From: Scalesia atractyloides
Lineage: Eukaryota > Streptophyta > Magnoliopsida > Asterales > Asteraceae
NCBI GenBank assembly: GCA_947069175.1
Contig: CAMTDV010000030.1
Span: 95,752,411 to 95,816,410, forward strand
Direction of reading: 5' to 3'
Length of the DNA stretch: 64,000 nt
Part shown: in pieces, positions 12,486 through 25,325 of the stretch
How the letters are laid out: each line of letters begins with the position of its first letter
Position numbering within the stretch: position 1 is the stretch's first letter
Translations under genes and position numbers: made by a program
Notes under the pieces: generated by a model
What the model was told of the DNA's origin: nothing
The model's input: only the letters and a program-made list of their open reading frames with translations
Database searches by the model: none

Positions 12486-13370
12486 TTTTTTTTTTTTTTT
12501 TGAATGGCAACTTTTATAACCAAACTCACCCATATAGGAAAAGGCGGACACATGGAGGAAAAAAAAAGCAAATGTTACAAGACCAACATGGGATTTTTCA
12601 TCCACTTCAAGATGACGAAACAATTGAATCAAATAAGTACTGCTTCTTTGGATATTTGGAGTCGAACACAACTTCATCCCTAGCTCTTCAGATAAGCCAT
12701 CAGGAAATAAACAGAATTGTTTCTAACACCTTTTTCTTTCCAAGTAATCAGGTTTTGCGGGATTTTAGAAACCAGCATTTGCAAGTCAAGCCAACGACCT
12801 ACACAATCCCATACTTTAGTGGCCATAACAAAATCACCAAAAAACATGGTCGGGAGACTCTATTGAATATGAACAAACCGGGCACATAATTGTTGCAATC
12901 TTAAGACCACAAATGAATAATTAACCTTGCCGGAAGACGATCAATGAATAATCTCCACACATGCATATTGACTTTTCTAGGGAAACACTTACACCGCCTA
13001 GTACTATAAGTACAATCGACAGGGTACGCTGATCTACATGTGTTCTAACATTTTTCACAGAGAACTGATTATCCAAACTCCAATCCCATTCCCGTTTATC
13101 TTCCGTCACATTTAAGGAAAATCCCAGCAAAGTCGATAACAAGTTAGAGAACTAAATAGATCCAATATCCCCTCTAATCTGCTGAGGCCATCTCCAAATA
13201 CGGCCTTCAATACTAAGACGATCACTAACAGACGCTTTTTTCTCTGTCTCTAAATGGAACAAACATTTGGAATCTAGAACGAAAATTTTCATTTCCAGTC
13301 CAAACATCATCCCATAAATAGGTCATACTTCATTGGCAACGTTTTTTGTTTACCAAAGAAGGCGGAGGTA
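12486..13370 (-). pseudogene. LINE 3' fragment (zinc-binding RT-associated domain)
   Basis: On the minus strand, degraded frames give WDWSLDNQFSVKNVR followed, after a shift, by RKVNMHVWRLFIDRLPARL. These match the region after the reverse transcriptase in plant L1-like elements (zf-RVT). A T-run at 12487-12501 is the poly(A) tail in the opposite sense. Several stops and shifts make it non-functional. The 5' limit is uncertain. Confidence 0.65.
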
Positions 13371-15252
13371 TAATATCATGAATATATAAATCATTCCCAA
13401 ACTTACTGATTTTCGATCATATACTCGAAATTTTAATCGAGTCATTAACTTGCTATTACAACATGTAAGGGAAATTCAACCCGTTGCTTCTTGTAGTCAT
13501 ATGTCTTTGTAACTTCGATGATCCTCTTCACTATAAATAAAAATAGTGTCAAATATGAGCTTTCAGATCGAATATAGTTGTATATAGAGTTTGCTGACAC
13601 AAATGTGGGTATTAAAATTCTCAAGGTTATGAGTTGGGTTGCTTTTAAATTTTAATCTTTAAAGGTGATATTACATTTTTTTTCTTAGTGGATGTTGCTA
13701 TATGATGATTATTTATTTGTTAACAAATCTAATTTAATATTTTAAATACTTTACATATAAAAATGGTTATTTGGAATTTTGGAACTAAAAATAGCACATT
13801 TTAATTGTTTAAATCATGCAATTAAGGTGAAGTTAAAACCAAGTGTGACACTTAAGACATTCAAGGTGAAAAGACGTGATTAGATCAAACTATTGTTATG
13901 TTGTATCAATTGGAAATTTTGTAGGAAATTCCTTATCAACGAACAACTTATATTCTCTATTTGAGATACACGTAATTAAATTCTCACGAAACAACATGAA
14001 AACTATTGCAAATCATATGAACATATAGAAAATGACAACTCTAAGGATGATGGATACATTAATGAAATGATGTAAAAAGAAACAAATGCAAATGCATATA
14101 CGTCTAAGATACATTTTGGGAAGGCAAAAAGATATGCAATGTTGATCAATATAAAGAAAGAGGTGTTGCAAATTGATTTAAAGAAAGAAAAACAATGGGT
14201 AGTGAAATTGATGAAGATCAAACGTTGAAATAAAGAGATTTAAATAAAATTGGGTTAATCAAAACATTGTGTGTGTATATATATATATATATTAAAAAAC
14301 ATAAATTGAATTTGAGTTTCGAATCGAATTTAAAATCATGAATTCGTATTCGATTCGAATTCATTTTCTAGACTCGAATACGAATCAGCTCGAATTCAAA
14401 CCTTGATAATCAAATTCGAATCGAGCCGAATTTCGAATTTTTCGAATCTGAATCGAATTCTGAACACCTCTAATTTTACATATGCGGTTAGATAGCTAAT
14501 AATACCATATTCATTTTCTCCGTGTATATGAGAACTATAATATATTGGAGAATTCGTGAAAATGATTTATTACCATTTGATAAAATTTTAAATATATGGT
14601 TTACAAATTAGAGGTAATTAGAAGGAAAAAAAACTATAGTTTTGACTAATTTTTCACTCATACGACTAATAATCTATGGATTCTCCTTAATCTAATCACA
14701 CCCTATCTGACTAATAATCTATGGATTCTCCTCTTGACCGAGACTTGATTTTTAATGCACATGCGATCTTCAGGCGATACCGTTGATCTCTTTATCTATT
14801 CATTCTTGATTATCTTTTCGAATTTCGAGTTACAATCGAACGAGGACCAAATCTTCGTAAAAGGACACTATAGGTTTTTTTTCTTAACTACCTCTAGGAC
14901 CTATCTCTACTTTTGGAATGGAAGTAAATGATTCTGATTTCAACTGCAAAATACACTTCGTGTCGATTATAAACAACATTTTCCTACTTTCTTAGTGACC
15001 ATACTAAAAGGCCCTTTAAACTTTAAACTATACAAAAATAAAAATAAAAAAGAATTGTGTGCAAATTTCAAGTCTTAAAAGTCCTTTTTAAAATATCCTT
15101 TATAACACAATTTCATTATTATTCAGCAAAAAAGACCATGTGCTTGTTTTACAGGTACTTATTTGGCCCTATCTTACTAATGTAGATGAAAGTCCCTTTA
15201 TAATCATAAAAGTTACATTTTCTTGAACTGACAATTTATAGAGATATATTAA
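13371..15252. other. Intergenic with relic hAT MITE
   Basis: No gene is seen. About 14290-14475 is rich in TCGAATTCGAATC-type repeats and ends CTGAACACCTCTA, the usual end of a hAT MITE, but the left end is missing. A short direct repeat of GACTAATAATCTATGGATTC lies at about 14660 and 14708. A (TA)n run lies at about 14274-14291. Confidence 0.4.
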
Positions 15253-15261
15253 AAGAAATTT

Positions 15262-16009
15262 GAGTAAATTACACGGTTTGTCCTTTAACTTTACACTAAC
15301 TTGCATCGTTTGTCCTTTACCTTTAGAAATTATACCGAGTGTCCTTTATTTGAAACTTTTGCACACCGTATGTCCTTTATACTAACCTCTGTCCATTTTC
15401 ATGGTTAAAATCAATCATGTGCCCTCACATGAGGGGAAAAACCGCTGTTTCGTCATTTTTATTTAATTTACATGTATTGTTCTTAAAAAACATCTCATGT
15501 TTATATATATATGGAGAGGATAACGAGAAAACTAGATGATATTTTTTGGGGGATGGGGGTGGGTTAGGGGGTTTAGGTTTTTTTGTAGTAATGCACATGT
15601 TTAATATTTTTTTTTAATTTTTTATATAACAAAAATAGTGAAATTTAATAAAATAATTGTAAAAAGTTGGTATGTTTTTAGGCTATTTTTGGTAGTTTTT
15701 TTTTGTTTCTCATACAACTAACTTTCAAAACTCCTAATAAATAATCATTATATGTGTGTGTGTGATTTTTATCATTTATTTATGTATATATATATATTTT
15801 TTTTTGGGGGGGGGGGGGGGGGTGTGGGCGTGGGTTAGGGAGTTTAGGTTTTTTCATAGTAATATACGTGTGTAGTATTTTTTATATAAAAAAAATAATG
15901 AAATTTAATAAAATAATTATAAAAAAACTTAGTATGTTTTTGGGCTATTTTGGTAGTTTTTTAGTTTTCTCATTTAAACTAACTTTCAAAACTCCTAATA
16001 AATAATCAT

Positions 16010-16045
<36 letters not shown>

Positions 16046-16400
16046 ATATTTTTATCATTTATTTATGTATTTTTATGATTCGATACATGTTAAAAGTAAT
16101 TTACATATGTGTAATAACCAAATTATATATACGCGTTAAGTAATTACATATATGTAAAAAAAATAAGTTTACATATGTGGAATATAAAATCTCATATAGG
16201 AAATGATAAAACGACAGTTTTGCCCCTCGTGTAAGGGGGGCACATGATTGGTTTTAATCATGAAAATGGATGAAGGTTAGTATAAAGGACATGAGGTGTG
16301 CAAAAGTTTCAAATAAAGGACAATCGGTATAATTTCTAAAGATAAAGGACAAACGATGCAATTCAGTGTAAAGTTAAAGGACAAACCATGTAATTTACTC
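15262..16400. mobile_element. MULE-type foldback element 2
   Basis: Arms of about 195 bases start GAGTAAATTACACGG and, in reverse complement, GAGTAAATTACATGG. A perfect 9-bp duplication AAGAAATTT lies at 15253-15261 and 16401-16409. The arms carry CCCTCACATGAGGGG. The centre contains two tandem copies of a roughly 270-base unit (about 15525-15780 and 15795-16060), each with a G-rich block and TGGGTTAGGG. It is non-coding. Confidence 0.82.
15806..15840 (+). repeat. Poly(G) run and G-rich block
   Basis: Seventeen consecutive G (15806-15822) are followed by TGTGGGCGTGGGTTAGGG, giving several G-runs that could form a quadruplex. The sister copy near 15547 has shorter G-runs. Such runs are also prone to sequencing-length error. 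Confidence 0.7.
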
Positions 16401-16409
16401 AAGAAATTT

Positions 16410-18432
16410 TGTAATTTATTAAACAATATGCATGTATCTAATTTTGTCTTTATGGAAAGATACCAAAACGAAAATACCAACGGCCTTAACTATAAAATCT
16501 TTAAATCAGATAAATAACACAAACACACGATAATACTATTGTTGCTTTCTTACTGATGCACTTGTTCATTTGATATGAATTTTGATCTTATAAAAAATGA
16601 TAATACAAACCATTTCCACCAAAATTTAACCACCTCTAAATATAATGGAAAAATGATTTTAAAGTTGTTAAAATCTAAAAAAGAGGTGGTGGAAGGCTGG
16701 AAGCAATATTTCTCATCCTGCTTGTTGCACAAAGAACTACCATGGCTTGATGTTCTATTCACTAACAGCAGCAAGCTTAGTAACAATAACCTGGCCATGA
16801 AGATGGTAATTATATATTACGATTTATAGTTTTATAAATAAACCTCCATAAACCGAACATAAAAGAAAATTACATAAAAAGGTAACCAACTTTGGTATGA
16901 AATCTTTGTTTCCCTGAAAAAAAATCCGCTTTCAAAATTAGACAGTGGTGTTGATTCGATTTATCTTGTATCAATGTTGAAGTTGTTTTTTTTTCTTCTG
17001 ATGTAGCGTGGTGAGAACTAACAAGCTGTTAGTTCTAGTCTAATAAAGGTTTGTTGGCCGTTCAAAAAAAAATGGTAACCTTCACCTTGAAAAGTAAGCG
17101 TATTTAATGATCCCCGTCGTTTTATGGGCTTTTTTTAGCTGTTAGCTTTGAGGGTTTTCTTTAGTAAAGTTTCAAACTTTGAAGGTTTTTATTAGTTTTT
17201 TTACATTCACAAGTTTTTTTTAAATTTTGAAAAAATAGAGGGTTTGTCAAGAGCCTTGAAAGTTCTGAGGGTTTTTATCAAGATTTATGAAAGTCTAAAC
17301 CTTTTAAGGGTTATAATATATAAGTTTGATGGTTATTTTTAAGACAAAAAAGTTTCTTACTTTCATAACTAAAAGTAATTAATCCAAAAAATTTTAAGAC
17401 AAAAAGAGTTTCTTACTTTCATAACTAAAAGTAATTAACTAACCCAAAAGAAAAAGGCAAACACCATAAACAAAAAGGTATTTATCTTTATGAGAAAAAA
17501 ATTCATTTGAGGTACCAACTCTCTTTTTTTTTAAATAAATGTACCAAACTTATTCTTTTTTATGCATGAGAATTTGGTGAAACACGTGGCAGGCCGCGAT
17601 ACATAGGTTGTCTACATGGCGGTACACTTGACATGCCACATGTGACTTATGAAATGATACTTGCCATTCGATCGCATAGAGTTCGAATTTTAGTGACTGG
17701 CTCTATAAGTAACATAAGCAGCGGCGTTTTGCCACCAAGAGCAATTAATAAGCTTATATGTTAAAGAGATCACTAAATGACCATTAAATCCCAAATAATA
17801 ATAATAATACTAATAACCAACAGAGTATGCTCGCCATCAAAAATAAGTTAATCTTTAAAGAATACAATATTACAAGCATTATTATATTACAGTTAGAACA
17901 CATCCAAAGATGTTTAATTTTCACAGTGATTAAAGTAAGATGTGTACCGCTTTACATAATTTTGCAGCCTCCGTGTAGAATTTTGTTTTTGAGTAACCAG
18001 ATTTTCGCAATTCGGCAATAACATAGGCATTCTTTAGCTGCATGTAAATCCAAAGAGAAGTGTCAAGTCAAAATATCACTGCGTTATACTTTCTACAAAC
18101 ATAATGATAAACTTAGCTGCAAGGAAGTATGGGTCATCGAACAGATCAAAATAACTATGTGTATTACTCATGTGAAGAAAATGCAACATGTAAGCTTCCA
18201 TGAATTTGGTAATAAAGAGCAAGGTGCATCCTCTAGAAAGATATCATCTTTTGTTCTTCTCCACCCACTATTTGTGAACCACCTACATATGATACCACAA
18301 GTTTGTAAAAGCAAAATAGTTTTACGACTATCATTTAGAGTTCAATGTTTAAACAAGCATGCTACCTGTAATATTAGAAGCTGTATCAGAAACTTTGTTA
18401 GCAGTCGCATATACTAATAAGATTTTAAAGAC
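16410..18432. other. Intergenic with SINE remnant
   Basis: No gene is supported. About 16990-17071 is the 3' part of a SINE ending TTGTTGGCCGTTCAAAAA. About 17330-17450 holds a tandem duplication of a roughly 60-base unit with TTTCTTACTTTCATAAC. Open frames around 16575, 17827 and 18157 resemble nothing known and lie in AT-rich DNA. Confidence 0.4.
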
Positions 18433-18437
18433 CTTAG

Positions 18438-18929
18438 TATAGATCCCAGGAGACCATGAATTCAACCCATCAATCAAGAACAAGATAACAAAGAACACGA
18501 AGAGAGGGATAAACCCTAATATGCAATTGTATTAATAAACAGAACAATAGAACCTGATTGTTACAAGATACAAGATTACAATATTCCAGAATACAATAAC
18601 AAACTGAAAACCTACACTATTTATAGACTTCAATGGGTGCGAGTGTAGAGTCGTGTCCTTTCACAAATAGTCGCGTCTCTAGGATCTTGTGGATGAGAAT
18701 AAATGTGAATAGGTGCGTCTCTAATAGTCGCGACCCTTCCTTCTTGTGTGGCTGAAATCGAATGAGTGCCTCCCAAGGGATTTCGCAACCCTTGGGGTGG
18801 TGGTTACCATGTTCTGAAATGTCACATTCAGTCCCTAAACTTTGTAACCGCCATCTAACTATCTTTAAACAATACATAATCAACCCTTGAACTTCTAATC
18901 AAACTTTGATCACACAATTAAGGCCAACA
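18438..18929 (-). mobile_element. Solo LTR, copia-like
   Basis: On the minus strand the unit begins TGTTGG and ends TCTATA (a likely mutated CA end). A perfect 5-bp duplication CTTAG flanks it at 18433-18437 and 18930-18934. It includes a TATA-like CTATAAATAG (about 18619, minus sense). No internal retroelement sequence lies on either side, so it is best read as a recombined solo LTR. The layout resembles the LTR of the intact copia element at 53-58 kb, but the sequence is different. Confidence 0.6.
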
Positions 18930-19097
18930 CTTAGATCTAACCTTCGCAAAAAAGAGATGGGCTCACGGGGATCATATGGCTCAATGGCTCATATATGATT
19001 TCAGAAACTTATAAGCTCGAACTCGACTCAACTATTCAATTCTGAGCAGCTTGGCGGTTCAATTCCGAGTAGCTACTACATTATTAGTCATTTCAAC

Positions 19098-19500
19098 TAG
19101 GGGTGTAAACGAGCCGGGCCGGGCCCGAGCCCCACTAGGCTTGAGCTCGGCTCGTCATGTTATGATGAAGCTCGGGCTCGAGCTCGGCTCGGTTCAAGCC
19201 TACAGATTCAAGCTCGAGCTCGGCTCGCTTGTAAACTTATAAGCTCGAACTCGACTCGACTCGAGCTATTTTGAGAACAACCTCAAACAAGCTAAAAGCT
19301 CAACTTGAACTCGCTTCAATATCGCTTAAATGAACCAAAGCTCGGCTCGAGTTCGGCTCGTCAATGTTATTGTCATTATTATTATATTATATGTAAAAAA
19401 ATAAAATTTTGTTTGGGCTCGTTAAGGCTCCGCTTGTTCGAGCTTTTAACCGAGCCGATCACGAGTACCTCTCGAGCCTTTGGGCTTGTTTACACCCCTA
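19098..19500. mobile_element. hAT MITE
   Basis: Terminal inverted repeats TAGGGGTGTAAACGAGCC and GGCTTGTTTACACCCCTA are flanked by a perfect 8-bp duplication ATTTCAAC at 19090-19097 and 19501-19508. The interior is rich in GAGCTCGGCTCG repeats. It is 403 bp with no coding. Confidence 0.85.
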
Positions 19501-19559
19501 ATTTCAACTCTACAAGTATATGCGGGTGGTTTTCCAAAATTTGTACTGATTAACTTATT

Positions 19560-20449
19560 TATCCTATGTTAGAGCATTATCTCTTTAACTTAAAAAAAAA
19601 ACACTTATTATTAACTCACACTGGAACTCTAATCTTCATTTTTTTTGCTTATATGCTCTTACACCATGTCCAGTATATCTTTCACAATACAAACTAAAAC
19701 AAAAAGGTTCGTGTTTATATATTTTGGAATAAGTAAGTCATATATTTTATTAAAAGTATACTTTTTAACAACACACAACTGTTTAAGGTTTGTTCAACTC
19801 TATATGTTTGACCAAAAAAGAAAGTCAAAATCAAAATCAACCAAACATCACAAACAGTATAAAATTCTCCTAAATCCGACTCAATAACTTACCTCAAACA
19901 CTACATTAATCTACCACAAGGATTCGGACTCAAAAACTTACCTCAAACACTAGATATCTAGAAGTATTACAAGTCAATCACTACATATCTACTCAAATTA
20001 CAAACAAATCAGTAATGTACATACCAGGGTAGGTCGAAACAAGCAAACAGTGATGGTCGCCGGTGGTTGGAGTGGGGTCGGACGTCGCCAGACGTGGTTA
20101 GGAGGTGGGGTCGGACATTGATGATGGTTGTAGATGCGGGGGTGGTCGGAAGGTGGTGAGAGATGCGGACGTAGCCTAGAGGTGGTCGGAGATCAGGGGC
20201 GTCGTAGTATGGTTGCAGGTGGGAGAGAAATTGGGGACAATGAAGGGTTTCGTTTGGGGGGAAATGAATAATTGAGGATAAAGGAAGATCTTGTTTGGAG
20301 GGAAATGAAATTGGGGATGAATAATGGTCAGCCCTTAGATTCATCAGTTGATCAACGGCCAGAATCAACTCAGACGGATGGCATGCGGATTAGAAGCATT
20401 AGCGACGACATATACTGTGTCGCCACTGATGCCATAAATTCTTGTAGTG
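19560..20449 (-). mobile_element. CACTA (En/Spm) terminus, rest unclear
   Basis: Read on the minus strand, CACTACAAGAATTT begins at 20449 and is followed by the subterminal motifs GTGGCGACACAG and TATGTCGTCGC, typical of plant CACTA elements. The matching other end was not found; ACACTACATTAATC near 19899 is only a weak candidate. No transposase is visible. The open minus-strand frame at about 20009-20368 is Pro/His-rich and not convincing as a gene. Confidence 0.5.
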
Positions 20450-21479
20450 CTAGCTCATACTTTGACTAGATGGACATGGTCAAAAAAGGAGCGTAACTTG
20501 GCTACGTCAAGAGTTATGGCCCATCATTTACAATTTTCAGAGACCCATATTTACTTTTTAATACCACATTGCGCCCGCCCTTTTGGGCCGAGGGTGACTC
20601 TACTAGATCTGCAACCTTGTTGACACCAGCCTACACACAATTGTACACGCGTATCAGCACAATGTGTCATCATGAAACATAATGCCGAGATGTATTCTAG
20701 CTGCACTCCCGCAGCTTTATAACCGTAGATCCATCCTTGTTGAAGTATAATTCTTTCGCCATTGCCTCTTAACCCTTAGAGAACTTGTTTTCTGGAGAAC
20801 TACATTCTGGCTTTTGTGTCCCAAATGACTCGACGAAATAGAAGAAAATGAAGATAAGGGAAGTGCTAGATGCCATCTTCTAGCAATCAACTAATCACAG
20901 AAAACATAATATGAAAAAAATCAAATCATGATTCATGATTAAATGTACAATTAAACACTTCAACATGCGAACATGTGCAGAAAGAGGACCGTCAAAACAG
21001 AATATATACTAGTATTTATTGCTTTAAACGTGATACATTTTATTTTATTGTTAAAGTTAACAGGGAGAGATGTTGCTTAAGTTAGTGAGACTTAAGATTA
21101 TAAATTTTAGGGTTTAATGAGATAAGAGTGACGTCAGCTCATTTCACTATTTTGTATATTGGAAGCTTCATTTTCATAGAATCTTCTAGAAGTTATTTGC
21201 CTCATGTATCACACAAAATTAAACATTTAGAACATCATCAAAATTTCATTTTTTAAAACATATTATCACCTTCTTTTATGGATTTAAATCTAATATATAT
21301 GAATATCACCATAATCATAAAAATTTCCAATAACTCAATTCAAAAAATTTAATAATACTAATAACAATAATAATTCAAGAACACAAAACATTCCAATTAA
21401 ACCAAATCAATCCAAATCTTCAAATCCAACGCATCAAAAACACCATATGACAAAAAATAAAGTAAAAACTAAATAACAC
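20450..21479. other. Intergenic, downstream of phytocyanin gene
   Basis: AT-rich, with no coding region recognised. About 21200-21479 should hold the 3' untranslated region and polyadenylation site of the minus-strand phytocyanin gene. Confidence 0.4.
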
Positions 21480-22647
21480 CTACAGACTCAAAACAGCAAA
21501 CCCTAACCCTAACCACCCGAAAACAACTGCAATTCCAGAAACCGAACCCGAATCCGAAGAATCCGGTCCAGGACTAGCCTCCGGCTCATCACCAGAACTC
21601 ATAACCTGCGCCGGAGACGGAGCCACATCAGAATACGAACTCTCCGGCGGAGACGAAATAGCCGGCGGAAAATACCTAACCGGCACCGGACTCATAACCT
21701 CAACCATCATACTCACACCTTGTTTGCACCGGTCAGAATCACCACTAGTGAAATACATCGTCCCTACGTTATCCAGATCGATCACGGTGTCGCCGTCATT
21801 GAAGAAGGCGATCGGATTGCTTGAATCGCAGTGGTAGAACCCCCATTTTTCAACCATCGTAACAGAATCGTTTTTGTAACGAAAACCTGTTAAAAAATAA
21901 GAGTAAATTGTTATTAAAGTCAACATAAAGTCAAAGTTACAATTTGTCTAAAAGTTAGTAGCGAATCTAGAAAATACTCGTAGGAAAACCGGAAAACGTT
22001 AAAAAAGATATTTAATCTACGTCATACAACATGACATACTTAATACAATTTTACACATTGTGACATACTTGATACAACATTAAAAGAAGTTTAACGTAAT
22101 TTATACAATGTAACATACTTGTGTAAAAAAATCGAACGATTATGATAACCATAAACGACAAGTTAATGATTTGTGTGAAAGTGCGGCGTAGCTTGTTACA
22201 CGCTTTTGGCTATGTGTTATATAATAATAATAACAATAATAATAATAATAATCACTTAAAAATAATAGAATGATAATAGTAATAATAATAATAATAATAA
22301 ATGAAAATTTTAGATTCGATAGTGAACCCAAAATGTGATAGATTTGTGTGAAAGTGTAGAATAGTTTGTTTGTGTGTTTACCTTACAATAATAATAATAA
22401 TAATTTAATAAGTTTAAAATTGATGGTGAAAAAAAGAAGAAGAATTGAACTTACGGAGAGAATCGCCGATGTGGAAGCGGCGTCGAGAAGCCCAGACGTT
22501 GTACAGTTGGGATTCATTGGTGGCCGGAATACGCCAGCCGACGGTGCCGCCGACTTGGAACTCGGTGGCAGAGACGGTGGTTATGACTACGGCGATGGTG
22601 AAGATGAAGGAGTAGAGGAGAGGGGAGCGTAAAGAACTGGAAGCCAT
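21480..22647 (-). CDS. Early nodulin-like protein (phytocyanin family), GPI-anchored
   Basis: Two exons, 22647-22455 and 21886-21480, are separated by a 568-bp intron with donor GTAAGT and acceptor ACAG. They join in frame to give 199 residues. Residues 1-27 form a signal peptide (hydrophobic, ending TVSA). Residues 28-130 are a plastocyanin-like domain with the family marks VGGTVGW, NVWA, FRYKNDSV and YHCDSSNP. Two cysteines (YHC and DRC) can form the usual disulfide. The copper-binding His ligands are absent, which is why this is an early nodulin-like protein and not a uclacyanin or plantacyanin. A Pro/Ser-rich region, likely to carry arabinogalactan glycans, precedes a hydrophobic C-terminus (GIAVVFGWLGLGFAV) suited to GPI anchoring. 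The protein should sit on the outer face of the plasma membrane. The precise role of such proteins is poorly known; they are linked to cell-wall and reproductive development. The gene looks intact. Confidence 0.92.
22202..22300. repeat. (AAT)n microsatellites in intron
   Basis: Imperfect ATA/AAT repeats at about 22202-22250 and 22278-22300, plus ATAATAATAATAATAAT at about 22387, lie within the phytocyanin intron. They are likely length-polymorphic. Confidence 0.8.
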
Positions 22648-22712
22648 TTTTTTGTGTGTGTGTGTGTGGAATGTTTGAAGTGAGAAGGGTGGTTGTTGTG
22701 GTGGTGATGGGG

Positions 22713-22718
22713 GTTTAT
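22713..22718 (-). promoter_or_regulatory. TATA box of phytocyanin gene
   Basis: On the minus strand CCCATATAAACCC places TATAAA about 66 bases upstream of the ATG at 22647. A (GT)n run at about 22654-22668 lies in the predicted leader. Confidence 0.65.
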
Positions 22719-23098
22719 ATGGGTGGCGGAGGGTGGTGGTGGTGAGGTTTTGGCGGGAATTATGGGAGGAGACGTGGGGACGTGGGGTGGTGGTTATTTG
22801 AGGGTGTTGAAAAGTCGTGTGCTCAAGGTGGTTGTACTATTGGGATTAATGGTTGTACTATTTGGAGAGGATTAATATTGACCTGGTCAGAATCATATGG
22901 TTAACTTCCATAGGCTTGCCTGATGGTTAATTTTTTTTTATTAATCGAGTATTTATTAGGTTTTTTAATACTGTTGTAACTGAAAAATAAAATTAAGGTG
23001 TTAATGTATGTATTGTTATGAGTTTTATGACAAGTTAAACATTTGTTAAATGTGTATTTTTTTAGGTTAACATTTTAATATTACTTAATTAATGCATT

Positions 23099-23395
23099 TT
23101 TTTTGAACGGCCAACAAATCTATTCCGAGTACTCTCGGGGCACCCATTGGACAAACGGAGTACTCCGAGAGTAACCCGAGTCGTCCACCACCACTTCCGG
23201 GGAAAACCCGGTAACCCACCCGCCCGTAGGCACGACGGTGAAATTACAGGTAACACATGTTTGACTCAAGGATGGAATCCAGGTTTCCTTAGGTCTCCTA
23301 TCAATGTCCACCAATGTTACTCCTTTTTACACCAAGTGAGAATTGAACTTGAGTCTTCATAGAAGAACTTAACCTCTCCTACCACTTGAGCTAGA
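23099..23395 (-). mobile_element. SINE, full length
   Basis: On the minus strand a box-A-like TAGCTCAAGTGGTAGGAG and a box-B-like AGTTCAATTCTCAC are followed by a roughly 200-base body and the end TTGGCCGTTCAAAA. Near-perfect 13-bp duplications TAATTAAYGCATT flank it at 23086-23098 and 23396-23408. The body resembles that of the interrupted SINE at 61.3-61.9 kb. Confidence 0.75.
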
Positions 23396-23408
23396 TAATT
23401 AACGCATT

Positions 23409-25325
23409 AGTTGCGTTTTTCTTAAACTGAGGATTTTTTTTTTCTTGATGAAAAGAGACTAAAAGGCCGTAACGTCTTAATTAAGAAAAAAAAATAATGT
23501 GAACTATATGCAAAACATGTTAGTTCTTGAAATGATTATTTTAATATTAACTGTCGGTTGGTTTTCATCTTAACAGTTTATTATTATTTTCTCTGCTTAT
23601 ATAAACAAAACGAATTTTGATCTTTTTGTTTACTTCGAACAATATTTATTACATCGTGTTTTTATCATTTTATGCTAATAGCATCCCTTAAGTTATATTA
23701 CTAAACAAAATAAATTATGTCACCCAACACGGACAAATAATCAATAAAGTGAGAAAATCACCCCTAGGTGTTCCCAGTTATTATGATATATGACGGTTTG
23801 ATTTGGTTTGAGTTCTACTATGCTCAAACTTGACTTGTTTATCTTATGAGAAGGGCTCGAATATGGATCGGGCTCGGCTCATTTATGTTTATGGGCGAAG
23901 CTCTTAAGAGGCGGGAGAGGGTGGCCGATCCCCCGAACTTTTCGCTCAGTAGTGGAGAGTGTGCAGTTTTCGTATATAAATTTTTGGGTATATACGTTTT
24001 CGACCCCCCGGTTTTATAGAAATTTTCAGGCCCGGTGACTCCCGACCCCCCCCCCCTCCGGTCAGAAATCTCTAGCTTCGTCACTGTTTATGTTGTAAGC
24101 CAACTCGGCTTGTTTATTAAACAAGTTTATTTTAGGCTTGATATCGAGGCGACCTTGTCAATTCAAGTTTTTGACAAGCCGACCTCTTATGTACCTCATG
24201 ATTGGCCTAGACTCATTTACAATTAACCCTAGAAACATATAAGCTCCAAACCTCAAACAAAATATCACAAACTAGACCTAAAAATCCGAAATATTGGCCA
24301 AACAAGGGCGGATGGGCCCATGCCATTCACATCACAAACTCATAACTGGATGATTGTTAGGCCCAACAAATAAGCCCATATGGGTTTCCAATTTAATACT
24401 CATTCCAATATCAACTGGTTTTATAATGCGATCGTGTTTGGGCTTCTGTGTGTTGATCAATAAGGCGTGAGATGGAATGATCTAATAAGTGGTAACAAGA
24501 TAGTTGGATCATGAGACATATCATAGAAGGAGAGACCTAATTTTTATTTTTTTTTTGCACTTGACCACTAATCGGTTATTAATCAATTACAATTTCGGTT
24601 AACAACCGGTTATTTTGTGCACCTAGCCATGTTTAGTGGGCTTGGAAATTTCTAGGCCACAAAATATTAGTATTGGGGTAGGACCAGTGGGGCATGGGCC
24701 ATGAGTTCTCTCTCTCTCTCTCTATTGGAGTTTGGACCATACTAAAGGTTTATGGGCTTTTGATGTACTTCGATGGTTGGATTCGATGTGGAAAATAAAA
24801 ATAAAAATAAAAATAAAAATAAAAAGCAATAGACATCCAGGGCCCAGGGGTACTCAGCAACTAATCTAACCAGTTTAGTTAATTATTTTCTTGTTTATCT
24901 TTTTAATGAATTATTTACTACTTTTTTTTCTATTCTTCCGGTTTAATTGTGTTTATTTGTTAGTTTAACCAAGTTAAATTGGGCGCAAATCCCCTAATAA
25001 CCAAGGCGTTCCAAGGTTGGGGTCCAAGGGGTAAAGTCCCACTCGTCTTGGAAAATTTTATATCATCTTATAAAGAAATCATTTAAAGTTGTATCGGATT
25101 AGCATGGTTGGTGAAAAGTTGCATGAAAATGTTACTTAGTAGAAACTAATCGTTAGTGTTAACAGGTTACTACCGACAGACTAATTATTAGTAGTAAGTG
25201 AGTAATCACTAAAGAAGTTTGTGCTGGCGAGTTTACTACTGATATATAGCTAAATAACAACCAGTTGTTTTAATTGTCAATTGACTTGTTATTTCACGTA
25301 GAGCTACAACGTTATAAGTTAAATA
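23409..25325. other. Intergenic, relic repeats and microsatellites
   Basis: No gene is supported. About 23850-24110 holds fragments of old repeats (CTCGGCTC and a C-run at about 24045-24055). (CT)n lies at about 24709-24724 and (AAAAT)n at about 24794-24827. GCTCGGCTC-type sequence near 23870 and 24100 is a decayed hAT MITE. Confidence 0.45.

Noticed and set aside
12482..12889. 135-codon plus-strand frame
   Set aside because: It starts in the T-run that is the LINE poly(A) tail and is antisense to the LINE fragment.
15540..15850. Interstitial telomere repeat
   Set aside because: Only isolated TTAGGG or TTTAGG units occur; no run of TTTAGGG is present.
20009..20368. 119-codon Pro/His-rich minus-strand frame
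   Set aside because: Lies beside a CACTA end, has no recognisable domain, and its composition follows GGTCGG/GGTGG repeats.
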